DNA of 64,000 bases from Cellulomonas sp. Root930 (GTDB taxonomy: Bacteria; Actinomycetota; Actinomycetes; Actinomycetales; Cellulomonadaceae), in the NCBI GenBank assembly GCA_001429255.1, contig LMJI01000001.1:372001-436000 (forward strand), in the 5' to 3' direction. Of this stretch, positions 15,073 through 26,088 are shown in pieces. A program made the position numbers and the translations under genes. The stretch's first letter is position 1; every line of letters starts with the position of its first letter. The notes beneath the pieces are model-generated. The model saw only the letters and a list, made by a program, of their open reading frames with translations, had not been told where the DNA came from and searched no databases.

Positions 15073-15964
15073 CGCCGTCGGCCGTCGTTCCGGTGTCCAG
15101 CTGCAGTGCGGGCGCGTCGGCACTGGGAGTTTCGTCGCGACGCGGCGACAGACCCAACTCGTCGTCGAAGGGGACGTCGCCAAAGCGCGGGCGCGCTGCT
15201 GCGACGTCCCGCAGGACAGCGCGCTGGACGACGACGTCGGCGGCGGTCGCGACCGGGAGCACCTCCCAGTGGTGCCAGATCACGTCACCCGTCTCGCGGT
15301 CGACCAGTTCGACGTCGCCCCAGCCAAGTTCGAAGATGCCGTCGGGGCTGGAGCTCACTGCCACGACCACGACGGCCCCTAGGCGCACCAGCTCGTCTCG
15401 CAAGTCGGCTTCCTGAGCCCACTGCGACTCCAGCTCCTCGATCGGAGCATCGACATCCATGAGCGTTGGCTGAACGGTGCCAGCCGTCGCAGAGAGTGAG
15501 AACGTCGCAGCGCGCAGATCGGATACCGGTCGACGCAACTTGGCGTCCTCGTGCCGGACCTTCGGGCTGTCCCCGAATCGCCACGGGTACACGGCCACGT
15601 TCGAGTCCTCGACGATCAGGAGTCGGAACCGGGAGCGCACCTCCTCTGGCTTGATCGCGATCAAACCGGAGGAGCCAGTCATGGACTCCTCTCGCATTTC
15701 GTCGTCGCCGGGCAGCGCGAGCGCCACCAGTTCCTCGTTCATCCGGACGAGCATCGTGTTGCCGTACGTGTCGTTCGACTTCATGTTCCCTGCAATGTGT
15801 GCGGCGACCGCGTCGTGGTGAGCGGTGCTGACTGCGCGCGCTACGGCACGGCTCATCTCGGTGGCGAGTGCCCCGAATCGGGCTGCGGCCCACGGGCTCG
15901 GTTCGTTCCACTCCACGATGACCTCCGTGACCACTGACGTTATCGACGACTTGGCTGCCCCCAT
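15062..15964 (-). CDS. Conserved-looking protein of unknown function, partner of the ImmA gene
   Basis: This 300-residue soluble protein begins at the ATG at 15964 after AAAGGTGA. No family is recognised. It has a first half with helices and the sequence HHDAVAAHIAGNMKSNDTYGNTM, then a beta-rich part (FRLLIVEDSNVAVYPWRFGD), and an acidic, proline-rich tail. Its last 11 bases overlap the start of the XRE-ImmA gene, so the two should be translated together. In analogous pairs the partner is the toxin, effector or cleavage target of the protease-regulator; which applies here cannot be read from sequence. A TTGACA hexamer lies upstream. Confidence 0.7.
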   Translation of the reverse strand: MGAAKSSITSVVTEVIVEWNEPSPWAAARFGALATEMSRAVARAVSTAHHDAVAAHIAGNMKSNDTYGNTMLVRMNEELVALALPGDDEMREESMTGSSGLIAIKPEEVRSRFRLLIVEDSNVAVYPWRFGDSPKVRHEDAKLRRPVSDLRAATFSLSATAGTVQPTLMDVDAPIEELESQWAQEADLRDELVRLGAVVVVAVSSSPDGIFELGWGDVELVDRETGDVIWHHWEVLPVATAADVVVQRAVLRDVAAARPRFGDVPFDDELGLSPRRDETPSADAPALQLDTGTTADGDDQ

Positions 15965-15986
15965 ACTTCACCTTTGCACGTAGTAC

Positions 15987-15992
15987 TGTCAA
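15987..15992 (-). promoter_or_regulatory. Consensus -35 hexamer upstream of the 300-residue gene
   Basis: TTGACA, read on the minus strand, lies 22 bases before the ATG at 15964. A -10 at normal spacing would fall on the start codon, so either transcription is nearly leaderless or the hexamer is coincidental. The overlapping GTAGTAC is a small palindrome. Confidence 0.35.
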
Positions 15993-16230
15993 CGGGTGCG
16001 CTGGTCGTGACCATCGACCTTGGCTACCGACGCATGGGCGGCTTCAAATGTCGATGACTCATGGGCGTCACACGGACGCCGGAAAGCAAGGAGGATCGGG
16101 CTCGAATCGCGCTCTCGGTCGGCATGAAGCGCTTCCCGTACCGCCTCTCACTGGCGTCAACGTCGCCGCAGGTCAGAGCCAGATGACCACCCTGCAACCC
16201 GAGGGGGTAGGCAAGCTGCAACCATCCGCG

Positions 16231-16305
16231 TGGCTCCGCCCCCAGGATTCGAACCTGGACTGCACGGCTCCAAAGGCCGGCGTGCTGCCGTTACACCAGG
16301 GCGGA
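16231..16305 (-). tRNA. tRNA-Gln (anticodon TTG)
   Basis: On the minus strand the 75-base gene starts TCCGCCC and ends GGGCGGA-G-CCA, giving a complete 7-bp acceptor stem with encoded CCA. The T arm contains GGTTCGAATCC. The anticodon loop CTTTGGA carries TTG at positions 34-36. The outermost anticodon-stem pair appears to be a C-T mismatch. Its 3' end faces the accessory island, the usual side for integration of mobile elements. Confidence 0.92.
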
Positions 16306-16374
16306 CCGACACCTGACGCGTCGTGGCCGCCAAGTCTGCCAGGCAGGACGCACCCCTCACGGCATGATGGGCGC

Positions 16375-17010
16375 GTGGCCCCCGACTCCAAGCGCGCTCC
16401 CCGCTCCCGCATGACGGGGACGCAACGGCGGGCACAGCTGCTCGACGTGTCGCGTCGCCTGTTCGCCGAGAAGGGCTTCGACGGCACCAGCGTCGAGGAG
16501 ATCGCCGCCCGCGCCGAGGTGTCCAAGCCCGTCGTGTACGAGCACTTCGGCGGCAAGGAGGGCGTCTACGCCGTCGTCGTCGACCGCGAGATCCAGGCCC
16601 TCACGAGCGCGCTGACCGGTGCGCTCGAGGGCGGCGGCCACCCGAAGGTGCTGGTGGAGCGGACTGCGCTGGCGCTGCTCGGCTACATCGAGGCGTCGGA
16701 GGACGGGTTCCGGATCCTCGTGCGCGACTCCCCCGTCGCGCAGGCGACCGGCACGTTCTCCAGCTTGATCGGCGACGTGGCCACGCAGGTGGAGCACCTG
16801 CTGGCGGACCAGTTCAAGAAGCAGGGGCAGGACCCGAAGACGGCGCCGATCTACGCGCAGATGCTCGTCGGCATGGTCGCGCTCACCGGGCAGTGGTGGC
16901 TGGACGCCCGCAGCCCCAGCAAGAACGTCGTCGCGGCGCACCTGGTGAACCTGGCGTGGAACGGGCTGTCGGCGCTCGAGCGGCGGCCCACGCTCACCCG
17001 CACGGTGTGA
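16375..17010 (+). CDS. TetR-family transcriptional regulator
   Basis: This regulator of 211 residues begins at the GTG at 16375; an ATG at 16411 is the alternative. The N-terminal helix-turn-helix is clear: RRLFAEKGFDGTSVEEIAARAEVSKPVVYEHFGGKEGVY. The C-terminal ligand domain resembles TetR_C of actinobacterial fatty-acid or efflux regulators, without a specific identity. A -10-like CATGAT lies six bases before the GTG, suggesting a leaderless transcript. It is followed by a MarR gene in the same direction after 35 bases, but that gene seems to have its own promoter. The target is unknown. Confidence 0.88.
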   Translation: MAPDSKRAPRSRMTGTQRRAQLLDVSRRLFAEKGFDGTSVEEIAARAEVSKPVVYEHFGGKEGVYAVVVDREIQALTSALTGALEGGGHPKVLVERTALALLGYIEASEDGFRILVRDSPVAQATGTFSSLIGDVATQVEHLLADQFKKQGQDPKTAPIYAQMLVGMVALTGQWWLDARSPSKNVVAAHLVNLAWNGLSALERRPTLTRTV

Positions 17011-17033
17011 GAGGGATCTCTGTCGACGTCGAG

Positions 17034-17046
17034 TAATCTCGCGTCA
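17034..17046 (+). promoter_or_regulatory. Leaderless promoter of the MarR gene
   Basis: TAATCT (17034-17039) is a good -10 hexamer placed six bases before the ATG at 17046, so transcription should begin at or next to the start codon. No ribosome site is present. The same spacing is seen at 32458, 60081 and 41380. Confidence 0.5.
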
Positions 17047-17570
17047 TGGCGACACGCACCTCCCCGGACGCCCCGGGGGCCCGCGACGAGGTCGATCGCA
17101 TCGTCCTCGCCTGGGAGCGCGAGCGCCCCGACCTGGACGTGCGCCCCCTGACCGTCCTGTCCCGCGTCAGCCGGCTGGCCCGGCACCTGGACCTGGCCCG
17201 GCGCTCCGCGTTCGCGCGGCACGACCTGGAGACGTGGGAGTTCGACGTCCTCTCCGCGCTGCGGCGGGCGGGCGCCCCGTACCGGCTCTCCCCCGGCGCG
17301 CTGCTCACCCAGACCCTGGTCACCAGCGGGACCATGACCAACCGGATCGACCGCCTCGCGGAGCACGGCCTCGTGGAGCGGCTGCCCGCCCCCGACGACC
17401 GCCGCGGGGTCCTGGTGCAGCTCACCCCCGCCGGCCTGGCCCGGGTGGACGCGGCGTTCTCGGACCTCCTCGACGTCGAGCGTGGCCTGCTGGGCGACCT
17501 GGACGAGGCCGACCGCGACAAGCTCGCCGACCTGCTGCGCGAGGTGACCGCGCCGTTCGACGCGTCGTGA
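17046..17570 (+). CDS. MarR-family transcriptional regulator
   Basis: This 174-residue protein has the MarR winged helix: LSPGALLTQTLVTSGTMTNRIDRLAEHGLVERLPAPDDRRGVLVQLTPAG, where the recognition helix is followed by the DDRR wing. An acidic arm and a C-terminal dimer helix flank it. It ends four bases before an MFS transporter gene, so it most likely controls that exporter and itself in response to a small aromatic or drug-like ligand. Confidence 0.93.
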   Translation: MATRTSPDAPGARDEVDRIVLAWERERPDLDVRPLTVLSRVSRLARHLDLARRSAFARHDLETWEFDVLSALRRAGAPYRLSPGALLTQTLVTSGTMTNRIDRLAEHGLVERLPAPDDRRGVLVQLTPAGLARVDAAFSDLLDVERGLLGDLDEADRDKLADLLREVTAPFDAS

Positions 17571-17574
17571 GGGC

Positions 17575-18746
17575 ATGACGGCGGCACGGTCCGCCGCCCG
17601 GGGCCTGCTCCTCGCCGCCGTCCTCCTCTACGCCCTCAACCTGCGGGCGCCGATCACGGCACTCGCGCCCGTGGTCGACGACGTCCGCCGCGACCTGGGT
17701 CTGAGCGCCGCCGGCGTCGGCGTGCTGACGGGCGTCCCCGTCCTCTGCTTCGCCCTGGCCACGCCGTTCATGGCCGTGCTGCTCGGACGCCTGGGCACCG
17801 GCCGCGTCGTCGCGGCGTCGCTGGTCACCGTGCTGGCCGGGACCCTGCTGCGCTCCGCCGACGGGTTCGGCACCGCGCTCGTCGGCACCGTCCTCATCGG
17901 GGTCGCCATCACCGCGGGCAACGTCGCCGTCCCGGTGGTGATCGGTCGCGACTTCCCCGGGCACGTGCCCCGCGTGACCGGCCTGTACACCGCCGCGCTC
18001 AACGGCGGCAGCGTCCTGACCACCACCCTGACGGCACCGCTGGCGGACGTCGTCGGCTGGCGGTGGGCGCTGGCGTCCTGGGGTCTGCTGGCCGTGGTCG
18101 CGCTGGTGGTCTGGCAGCGGGCGTACCCGCTCGGGCGGCCCGAACCCGTCGTGGTCGTCGCCACCTCCGCGGCACCCGACGTGTGGCGGCGGCCGGTCAC
18201 CTGGTTCCTGGCGGTCGCGTTCGCCGGGCAGGCGTTCGGCTACTACGCGGTCAGCGCGTGGCTGCCGTCGCTCCTGCACGACACGCTCGGGCTCGAACGG
18301 GCCGCGTCCGGCGGTGCCGCGGCGCTGTTCCAGCTGTTCGGGATGGTCGGCGGCATCGCGGTACCGATCGCCCTGGGTCGGCGCGCGCCCGTCGCCGCGG
18401 TGTCCGCGGCGATCGCCCTCGGGTGGGTGGCCCTGCCCGTCGGCCTGCTGCTCGCGCCGTCCTGGTGGCCGGTGTGGTGCACGTTCGCGGGCGTGGCCCA
18501 GGGCGGCAACTTCGCGGTGATCTTCACCGTCATCGCCTCGAGCGCCGGGTCGCCCGCGGCCGCGCGGCGCATGTCCGCCACCGTGCAGAGCATCGGCTAC
18601 GGGTGCGCCGCCCTGGGCCCGAGCGTGCTGGGGGCGGTGCACGCGTCCAGCGGCGGGTGGACGGCGCCGCTGCTCGTCGTGCTCGCCGCGGTGCTCACCA
18701 TGGGGGTCTCGTCGGGCCTCGGGCTGCGGAGCATGCGCCGAAGCAG

Positions 18747-18750
<4 letters not shown>
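17575..18750 (+). CDS. MFS transporter, CynX/NimT type
   Basis: This 391-residue membrane protein has twelve predicted hydrophobic segments and begins LLLAAVLLYALNLRAPITALAPVV, which is the hallmark N-terminus of the CynX/NimT group of the major facilitator superfamily (cyanate or 2-nitroimidazole transport). The loop after the second helix shows the short basic MFS motif. It is co-transcribed with the MarR gene (four-base gap), pointing to regulated export of a toxic compound. Its stop overlaps the end of the convergent ABC-F gene by four bases. Confidence 0.9.
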
Positions 18751-20534
<1,784 letters not shown>

Positions 20535-20621
20535 TTCCTGTGAAGGCTACCCGCACACCCGCACAGGTCCTCCACGCAGACCGCCGGTACCGCCACTGAC
20601 CTGCGCACTAGCGTCCGGAGC

Positions 20622-21809
20622 ATGACGCAGCACGCGCGCGCCCACGGGCGGACCTGGCCCCGGTTGGTCGGCCTCGCAGCCGTCGGCGTCCTGGCGTTCG
20701 GCGTCGCCGGCGCAGCCGCGGTCTACCTCGAGCTCCAGTCGAACATCGGCGAGGTCGACCTGACCGGCCTCGTGGGCGACGACAGTGCACGGCCCCAGGT
20801 GACGGAGCCGCCGCCCGGGGACGCCCGCGCGGGATCGCCCGTGAACCTGCTGATCATCGGGTCCGACGACCGCAGCGGCGAGAACGGCACGATCGGCGGC
20901 GCGGAGGAGGGGATGCAGTCCGACACGACGATCGTCGCGCACGTGGCCGCGGACCGGTCCCGCGTCGAGCTGGTCTCCATCCCGCGGGACCTGCTGGCCG
21001 ACCGGCCGTCGTGCTTGATGACGGACGGCAGCACGACGCCGGCACGCGAGGCCCGGCAGTTCAACGAGGCGTTCCGGATCGGCTGGGACCACGGCCACGA
21101 TGTCCGGTCCGCGTCGGCGTGCACGTGGAAGACGGTGGAGAGCCTCACGGGGGTGCGCCTGGACGGTCTGGTGCTCGTGGACTTCGTCGGTCTGCGCGAC
21201 ATGGTCGAGGCGATCGGCGGCGTCCCCATGTGCCTGGCGACGGACCTCGACGACCCCGAGTACACCGGCCTGCACGTCAAGGCCGGCCCGCAGGTGTTCG
21301 ACGGCCCCACAGCCGTGCAGTTCGCCCGGGCCCGGCACAACATCGGCGACGGCTCCGACACCGGACGGATGAAGCGCCAGCAGGACCTCATGGCCGCCAT
21401 GGTCCGCTCGGTGCTGAGCCGCGACGTGCTGACCAGCCCGACCGCACTGTTCCAGTTCGCCCAGGCCGCGACCGGCTCGCTGACCGCGAGCACGGGGTTC
21501 CGGGACCTCACCGACCTGACCGGGTTCGGGCTCTCTCTGCGCGGCCTGCAGGCGGACCGGATCGTCTTCGCGTCGATGCCCACGGTCGCGTCGACCAGGC
21601 AGCGCTACCGGGTCGAGGCCACCGCCGAGGCCGCCGAGCTGTGGGCCCGGATCGCCGCGGACCAGCCCGTGGGTGAGGCCCCGGCGGCCGCCGACGCGCC
21701 GCCGGCGGACCCCGCGGCCCCGGCCACCCCGCCGCCGGCCGTGGAGACCCCCTGGACCCCGCCCGGTGGCGTGCTCACCTCAGCGGACGACTCGTCCACC
21801 TGCGCCTGA
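20622..21809 (+). CDS. LytR-CpsA-Psr (LCP) family cell-wall glycopolymer ligase
   Basis: This 395-residue protein has a single N-terminal membrane anchor (about residues 14-35) and an extracytoplasmic LCP domain. The domain shows LLIIGSDDR, SDTTIVAHVAADRSRVELVSIPRDLL with the arginines that bind the pyrophosphate, and the central GGVPMCL. LCP enzymes attach teichoic-acid-like or arabinogalactan polymers to peptidoglycan. The last 50 residues form a proline/alanine-rich tail. A -10-like TAGCGT lies seven bases before the ATG. It is transcribed away from the ABC-F gene. Confidence 0.93.
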   Translation: MTQHARAHGRTWPRLVGLAAVGVLAFGVAGAAAVYLELQSNIGEVDLTGLVGDDSARPQVTEPPPGDARAGSPVNLLIIGSDDRSGENGTIGGAEEGMQSDTTIVAHVAADRSRVELVSIPRDLLADRPSCLMTDGSTTPAREARQFNEAFRIGWDHGHDVRSASACTWKTVESLTGVRLDGLVLVDFVGLRDMVEAIGGVPMCLATDLDDPEYTGLHVKAGPQVFDGPTAVQFARARHNIGDGSDTGRMKRQQDLMAAMVRSVLSRDVLTSPTALFQFAQAATGSLTASTGFRDLTDLTGFGLSLRGLQADRIVFASMPTVASTRQRYRVEATAEAAELWARIAADQPVGEAPAAADAPPADPAAPATPPPAVETPWTPPGGVLTSADDSSTCA

Positions 21810-21815
21810 GCACCG

Positions 21816-22289
21816 TCAGCGCGCGAGGTACTCCGCGAGCACGTCGAAGATGCCCTGGAAACCGGCCTCGCGCTGGCTGCCGTCCTCCTGGCCGTCCAGG
21901 AACACGCCCTGCTCGGTGTACGTGAGGCGGGTGCCGCCCTCGACGGCGGTGAACTCCGTCGTGGTCAGGGATGTGGACAGGTGCCGGCCGCCGACCCACA
22001 TGTCGTAGGTGGAGACGATCCGCGCGCGCTCGACGATGTCGGTGTACGTGGCGACGTACCGGCTCGTGGGGCCGTCGTGCCACTGCCCGTCCTGCACCGC
22101 CTGGCCGCCCACGCGGAAGTCCTCGGAGGCCTCGGTCTCGGTGAACCCGGGGTCGGAGCCGAACCACCGGGCGTGCTGCTCCGGGTCGGCGAACGCGTCC
22201 CACACCCGGTCGAGGGGCGCGTCGAACGTGCGGTCGACGACGAACGTCGCGTGCGCGACGGTGCTGGTGTCGGTGGTGTCGGTGGGCAT
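21816..22289 (-). CDS. SRPBCC (AHSA1-like) family protein
   Basis: This 157-residue cytoplasmic protein begins at the ATG at 22289, two bases after the ArsR stop. It has the START/SRPBCC pattern: FVVDRTFDAPLDRVWDAFADPEQHARWFG at the N-terminus and a final helix (GIFDVLAEYLA). Such proteins form a hydrophobic pocket and commonly pair with an ArsR repressor; the role of these pairs is poorly known. The close spacing makes one operon. Confidence 0.92.
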   Translation of the reverse strand: MPTDTTDTSTVAHATFVVDRTFDAPLDRVWDAFADPEQHARWFGSDPGFTETEASEDFRVGGQAVQDGQWHDGPTSRYVATYTDIVERARIVSTYDMWVGGRHLSTSLTTTEFTAVEGGTRLTYTEQGVFLDGQEDGSQREAGFQGIFDVLAEYLAR

Positions 22290-22291
22290 GG

Positions 22292-22630
22292 TCAAGCTCC
22301 TGTCGTCGAGGTGTCGGTGGCGAGGAAGTCGCCGAGCCGGTCCAGCCGGCGCTCTGCCGGGAGTCGTTGGCGACCCATCCACTCCCCCGCGCCGGTGAGG
22401 GCGTCGGGGGCGAGCTGGACCGTGCGGACGCGGCCGATCTTGTGCGAGGTGACGATGCCGGCGTCCTCGAGCACGGCGAGGTGCTGGTGCACGGCGGGGA
22501 GCGACATCGCGAACGGTGCGGCGAGCCCGCTGACCGAGACCGGACCGCGCACCAGTCGTTCGACCATCGCGCGGCGGGTCGCGTCGGACAGGGCCCTGAA
22601 GACCTTGTCCAGCTCGCCATGGTTAAGCAT
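22292..22630 (-). CDS. ArsR-family transcriptional repressor
   Basis: This 112-residue winged-helix protein has ALSDATRRAMVERLVRGPVSVSGLAAPFAMSLPAVHQHLAVLEDAGIV, the standard ArsR recognition region. It lacks the metal-binding cysteines of arsenic or cadmium sensors, so it belongs to the non-metal subgroup that pairs with SRPBCC proteins. The start codon lies inside a palindrome (22623-22638), so autoregulation is very likely. Confidence 0.93.
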   Translation of the reverse strand: MLNHGELDKVFRALSDATRRAMVERLVRGPVSVSGLAAPFAMSLPAVHQHLAVLEDAGIVTSHKIGRVRTVQLAPDALTGAGEWMGRQRLPAERRLDRLGDFLATDTSTTGA

Positions 22631-22638
22631 GTGCTTAA
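22623..22638 (-). promoter_or_regulatory. Operator overlapping the ArsR start codon
   Basis: TTAAGCA-TG-TGCTTAA is a perfect 7-bp inverted repeat that contains the ATG at 22630. TACTTA just upstream can serve as the -10, giving a leaderless transcript. Repressor bound here would block both RNA polymerase and the start site. Confidence 0.7.
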
Positions 22639-22678
22639 GTATTGCTCCTGACGGACAGATGTCAAGAGGGAGGTGACG

Positions 22679-23617
22679 TCAGTCGGTCGAGCTGACCACG
22701 CGCGCGCCGGCGACCGGGCCGGAGGCGGTCAGCACCCGGTCCGCGACGCCGGAGGCCGTGAACGCGGCAGCGAGCACGAGCGCGTGCTGGCGGCTGCGGC
22801 CGAGGGCGGCGACCGTGGGGCCGGACCCGGACACGACCACGCCGAGCGCCCCGGCGTCCTCGGCGACCGCGAGCGGCTCGGCGAGGCCCGGGTCGAGCTC
22901 GAGCGCCGCCATCTGCAGGTCGTTGTGCAGGGCGGCACCGAGCGCCCGCGGGTCCCCCGCCCGCAGCGCCTGCATCAGAGGCACGTCGTCCTCGGGGTCG
23001 GGCACGACCGTGCCGGCGTGCAGGTCGTCGAACGCCGCGTACACCGCGGCGGTCGACAGCCCCCGGTCCTGCACCGCGAACGCCCAGTGGAACTCGCCCC
23101 GGCTGAGCGCGGCCGTGAGCAGGTGACCGCGGCCGGACCCGACCGCGGTGTGGCCGGCGAGCGAGAACGGCACGTCCGACCCCAGCTGGGCGGCGAGCTC
23201 GAGCAGGTCGTCGCGGCTGAGCCCGGTGCGCCACAGGGCGTCGCAGGCCACCAGCGTGGCGGCCGCGTCGGCCGAGCCGCCCGCCATGCCCCCCGCGACC
23301 GGCACACCCTTGATCAGGTGCAGGTGAACGCCCTCGTCGATGCCGGCGTGCTCGGCGAGCAGATCGGCCGCACGCAGGGCCAGGTTGGTCCCGTCCGTGG
23401 GCACCAGCTCGGCCTGCGGACCGCTCACGGTGAGCGAGCGTGACTCCGCCGAGGTCGCGACGACCTCCTCGAACACCGACACCGCCTGGAAGATCGTCGA
23501 CACCGGGTGGTACCCGTCGTCCTCCCGCGGGCCGACCCGCAGCGAGAGGTTGACCTTCCCGGGCGCACGGACCTTGACCTCGTGATCGGGCAGCGGGGCC
23601 ACGGGGGTCAGCGTCAC
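22679..23617 (-). CDS. ispE: 4-diphosphocytidyl-2-C-methyl-D-erythritol kinase
   Basis: This 312-residue GHMP kinase phosphorylates CDP-methylerythritol in the non-mevalonate isoprenoid pathway. Visible signatures are [13 protein letters not shown] at the N-terminus, the glycine-rich ATP loop [15 protein letters not shown], and [15 protein letters not shown] near the C-terminus. Its GTG start overlaps the ksgA stop by four bases (GTGA), so it is coupled to ksgA. The pairing ksgA-ispE is conserved in Actinobacteria. Confidence 0.96.
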   Translation of the reverse strand: MTLTPVAPLPDHEVKVRAPGKVNLSLRVGPREDDGYHPVSTIFQAVSVFEEVVATSAESRSLTVSGPQAELVPTDGTNLALRAADLLAEHAGIDEGVHLHLIKGVPVAGGMAGGSADAAATLVACDALWRTGLSRDDLLELAAQLGSDVPFSLAGHTAVGSGRGHLLTAALSRGEFHWAFAVQDRGLSTAAVYAAFDDLHAGTVVPDPEDDVPLMQALRAGDPRALGAALHNDLQMAALELDPGLAEPLAVAEDAGALGVVVSGSGPTVAALGRSRQHALVLAAAFTASGVADRVLTASGPVAGARVVSSTD

Positions 23618-24561
23618 GGCTCCACTGTGCCAGGTCGGCCGCCGACGGGCTCGGGGTGCCCGAGGTGCTCCGCGATGCGCGCGAAGCCCGCGATGTCCAC
23701 CCGCTCGCCGCGGGCCTGCGGGTCCACACCGGCCGCCTGGAGCGCCGCGACGGCCGCCTCCGCCGAGCCGGCCAGGGAGGACAGCGCGGACCGGAGCATC
23801 TTGCGGCGCTGCGCGAACGCGGCGTCGACCACGGCGAACACCGCCTCGCGGGACGCGTCGGTGGCGGGCGGCTCGCGGCGGTCGAAGCGCACCAGTGCCG
23901 AGTCGACGTTGGGTGCGGGCCAGAAGACCGTGCGCCCGACCGTGGCGGTGCGCCGGGCCGACGCGTACCAGGCCGCCTTGGCGGACGGCACGCCGTAGGT
24001 GCGGCTGCCGGGGGGCGCGGCGAGGCGGTCGGCCACCTCGGCCTGCACCATGACGAGCACCCGTTCCAGGGAGTCGAACCGCTCGAGGAACGTGAGCAGC
24101 ACGGGCACCGAGACGTTGTACGGCAGGTTGGCGACGAGGGCCACGGGCGGCGGTCCCGGCAGCGCGTGCAGGTCGAGCGCGTCGGACAGCACGATCGTCA
24201 GGCGGTCGCGGCCGGACTCGTCGCGCAGCACCACCGGCTCGTCGTCGGCCCCCGCGTGGATCGTCAGCCCGGGGACGTGGCGGGCGACCGTGGCCGGCAG
24301 GAGACGCGCGAGCGTGGGGTCGATCTCCACGGCGACGACGTCGGCACCGGCCTCGATCAGGCCGAGGGTCAGCGATCCCAGGCCGGGGCCGACCTCGACC
24401 ACGCGGTCGCCCTCGGCGACGTCCGCCTGCCGCACGATCTTGCGCACGGTCCCGCCGTCGAGCACGAAGTTCTGGCCGAGGGCCTTGGTCGGGCGCACGC
24501 CCGCGCGCTCGGCGAGCTCGCGGATCTCCGCAGGCCCGAGCAGCGTGGTGGTGGTCGGCAT
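23614..24561 (-). CDS. ksgA: 16S rRNA (adenine1518-N6/adenine1519-N6)-dimethyltransferase
   Basis: This protein (also called RsmA) dimethylates the two adenines near the 3' end of 16S rRNA. The ATG at 24561 is taken as the start; a GTG at 24567 would add two residues. [10 protein letters not shown], the SAM-binding [11 protein letters not shown] and the catalytic NLPYNVS are all present, and the protein is of normal length (about 315 residues). A terminator-like hairpin separates it from the rpf gene upstream, so it may have its own promoter or receive read-through. Confidence 0.96.
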   Translation of the reverse strand: MPTTTTLLGPAEIRELAERAGVRPTKALGQNFVLDGGTVRKIVRQADVAEGDRVVEVGPGLGSLTLGLIEAGADVVAVEIDPTLARLLPATVARHVPGLTIHAGADDEPVVLRDESGRDRLTIVLSDALDLHALPGPPPVALVANLPYNVSVPVLLTFLERFDSLERVLVMVQAEVADRLAAPPGSRTYGVPSAKAAWYASARRTATVGRTVFWPAPNVDSALVRFDRREPPATDASREAVFAVVDAAFAQRRKMLRSALSSLAGSAEAAVAALQAAGVDPQARGERVDIAGFARIAEHLGHPEPVGGRPGTVEP

Positions 24562-24590
24562 GCGCACGAGCCTAGGCGAGCGGGGACGAC

Positions 24591-24623
24591 GAACCCCCCG
24601 CCCGGAGTCCGGACGGGGGGTTC
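24591..24623 (-). terminator. Hairpin between rpf and ksgA
   Basis: GAACCCCCCG and CGGGGGGTTC form a perfect 10-bp stem with a 13-base loop, 11 bases after the rpf stop. There is no strong T tract, which is common for GC-rich hosts. Confidence 0.65.
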
Positions 24624-24633
24624 GAAGGGTGCG

Positions 24634-25866
24634 TCAGGTGAAGAGGTTCTTCCCGCAGTGCGGCCACTGGCCGGCACCGGAGCGGTTGTAGAGCATCTTC
24701 GCGCGGGCGGTCTGCTCCTCCGGCGAGGCCTGCGAGGGCAGCCCGGCGCCGCCGACGGCCTGCCAGGTGCTCACCGAGAACTGGTAGAGCCCGTGGTACT
24801 TGCCGGTGCTCGACACGGCCGTGGGGTTGCCGCCGGACTCGCAGCGGGCCAGCGCGGCCCAGTTGAGCGAGTCGGCGTCGCCCCCGGCGGTGACCGGGGT
24901 GCCGGTGGCCGCGGGCGTCTTGGCGACCGGCGTCTTCGTGACGACCGGTCGGGCCTTCGTGCCGACGCTGAGGACCTCGTCGACCGGGGCCTGCGTGACG
25001 GCGTCGGAGAGGGTGACGCGGCCGGACTCGACCCCGTCCACCGTGGTGACGCGCTCGACGAGCGTGCGGACGCCGGGGGCGCCGGCCGTCAGCGTGCGCT
25101 TCTGGTCGGTGTAGCGCGAGGCGTCCTGCTGCGTGGTCGACGCGAACGCGACCTCGTGCGTCGACGTGACGTCCTGCACGGCGACGCGGTTGACGACCAC
25201 CTGGACGCGCCCGGTGTCGCTCTGCACCACCGAGACGCGGTCCAGCGGGTTCAGCGTGATGCCCAGCTCGCCGAGCACCTGCGCGACGCGGGCGTCGGCG
25301 TCCGGGACGGCGAGCGTGGTGCCGTCGACGAGGACGTCGGCCGGGCCGTGCAGCGCCAGGTCGAGCGACAGCTCGGGGCGACCGCCGGCGGCGGACCGGG
25401 ACGCGACGAGGGCCACGGCCTGACCGCGCGCGGAGAGCGAGTCGAGCGCCTCGTCGGCGGACAGCGCGGTCGTCCACACGGACGTCTCCTGGCCGTCGAT
25501 GCTGACCGCCACCTGGTGCGCGTGGCGCACGACGATGTCGGCGCCCTCGGGCAGCGCGCCCGTCAGGCTCACCTCGTCGCGGGCTCCGACGACCACACCC
25601 TGGTCCTCCAGGAGCCCGTCGACCGAGCCGGCGAACGTGCTGAGGTTGGTGACCTCGCCGTCGACGTCGAGCGTCACGGACTTCTGGGCGTGCGCGAACG
25701 CGGCCGAGCCGCCCGCGAGGACGAGCGCCACCGCGGCGGCGGTGATCGGCAGGATGCGTGCCCGACCGGACCGCTGGTCCGTCGGGAGGAGCTCGTCCGG
25801 GGTGTCAGGCTCGGACGTGGCGCGTGATCGCGCGGACAGACCAGGGATCAGGGTCGAGAACTGCAC
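24634..25866 (-). CDS. Resuscitation-promoting factor (RpfB type)
   Basis: This 410-residue secreted lytic enzyme cleaves peptidoglycan and promotes regrowth of dormant cells. The GTG at 25866 follows a GGAG and is followed by a cytoplasmic lead and a membrane/signal segment (ITAAAVALVLAGGSAAFA, about residues 40-58). Then come three DUF348 repeats, a G5 domain (about residues 230-310), and the C-terminal Rpf domain with LNWAALARCESGG, in which Glu343 is the catalytic residue. The domain order is that of RpfB. It lies directly downstream of a second, related gene (26233-27432), an unusual tandem arrangement. A 232-base gap separates its start from a repeat resembling MtrA boxes. Confidence 0.94.
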   Translation of the reverse strand: MQFSTLIPGLSARSRATSEPDTPDELLPTDQRSGRARILPITAAAVALVLAGGSAAFAHAQKSVTLDVDGEVTNLSTFAGSVDGLLEDQGVVVGARDEVSLTGALPEGADIVVRHAHQVAVSIDGQETSVWTTALSADEALDSLSARGQAVALVASRSAAGGRPELSLDLALHGPADVLVDGTTLAVPDADARVAQVLGELGITLNPLDRVSVVQSDTGRVQVVVNRVAVQDVTSTHEVAFASTTQQDASRYTDQKRTLTAGAPGVRTLVERVTTVDGVESGRVTLSDAVTQAPVDEVLSVGTKARPVVTKTPVAKTPAATGTPVTAGGDADSLNWAALARCESGGNPTAVSSTGKYHGLYQFSVSTWQAVGGAGLPSQASPEEQTARAKMLYNRSGAGQWPHCGKNLFT

Positions 25867-26088
25867 GGGGCTCCAGCCGTCGAGGTGCCCGGGCACGGGG
25901 TGCGGAGTGCCGCTAGCAGCACCCGACGGTGGACCCCTGGTTCGAGGCTCTGCGGTCACCCGGAGGGGGGTGACTCCCGTCGGTCCCGGATCCCCGATCC
26001 GGCCGTCACGGCGGCCCGCCTGGAGCGGGCGCCGACCACCCGGCAGGAAGGGAAGCGGCACAGGTGGGCCACCGTCCAGATCGCCGAG

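Noticed and set aside
16231-16305. Tested tRNA-Gln 3' end as attachment site with a copy at the left island edge
   Set aside because: No repeat of the tRNA 3' end was found near 5700 and no integrase is present, so no att site is claimed.
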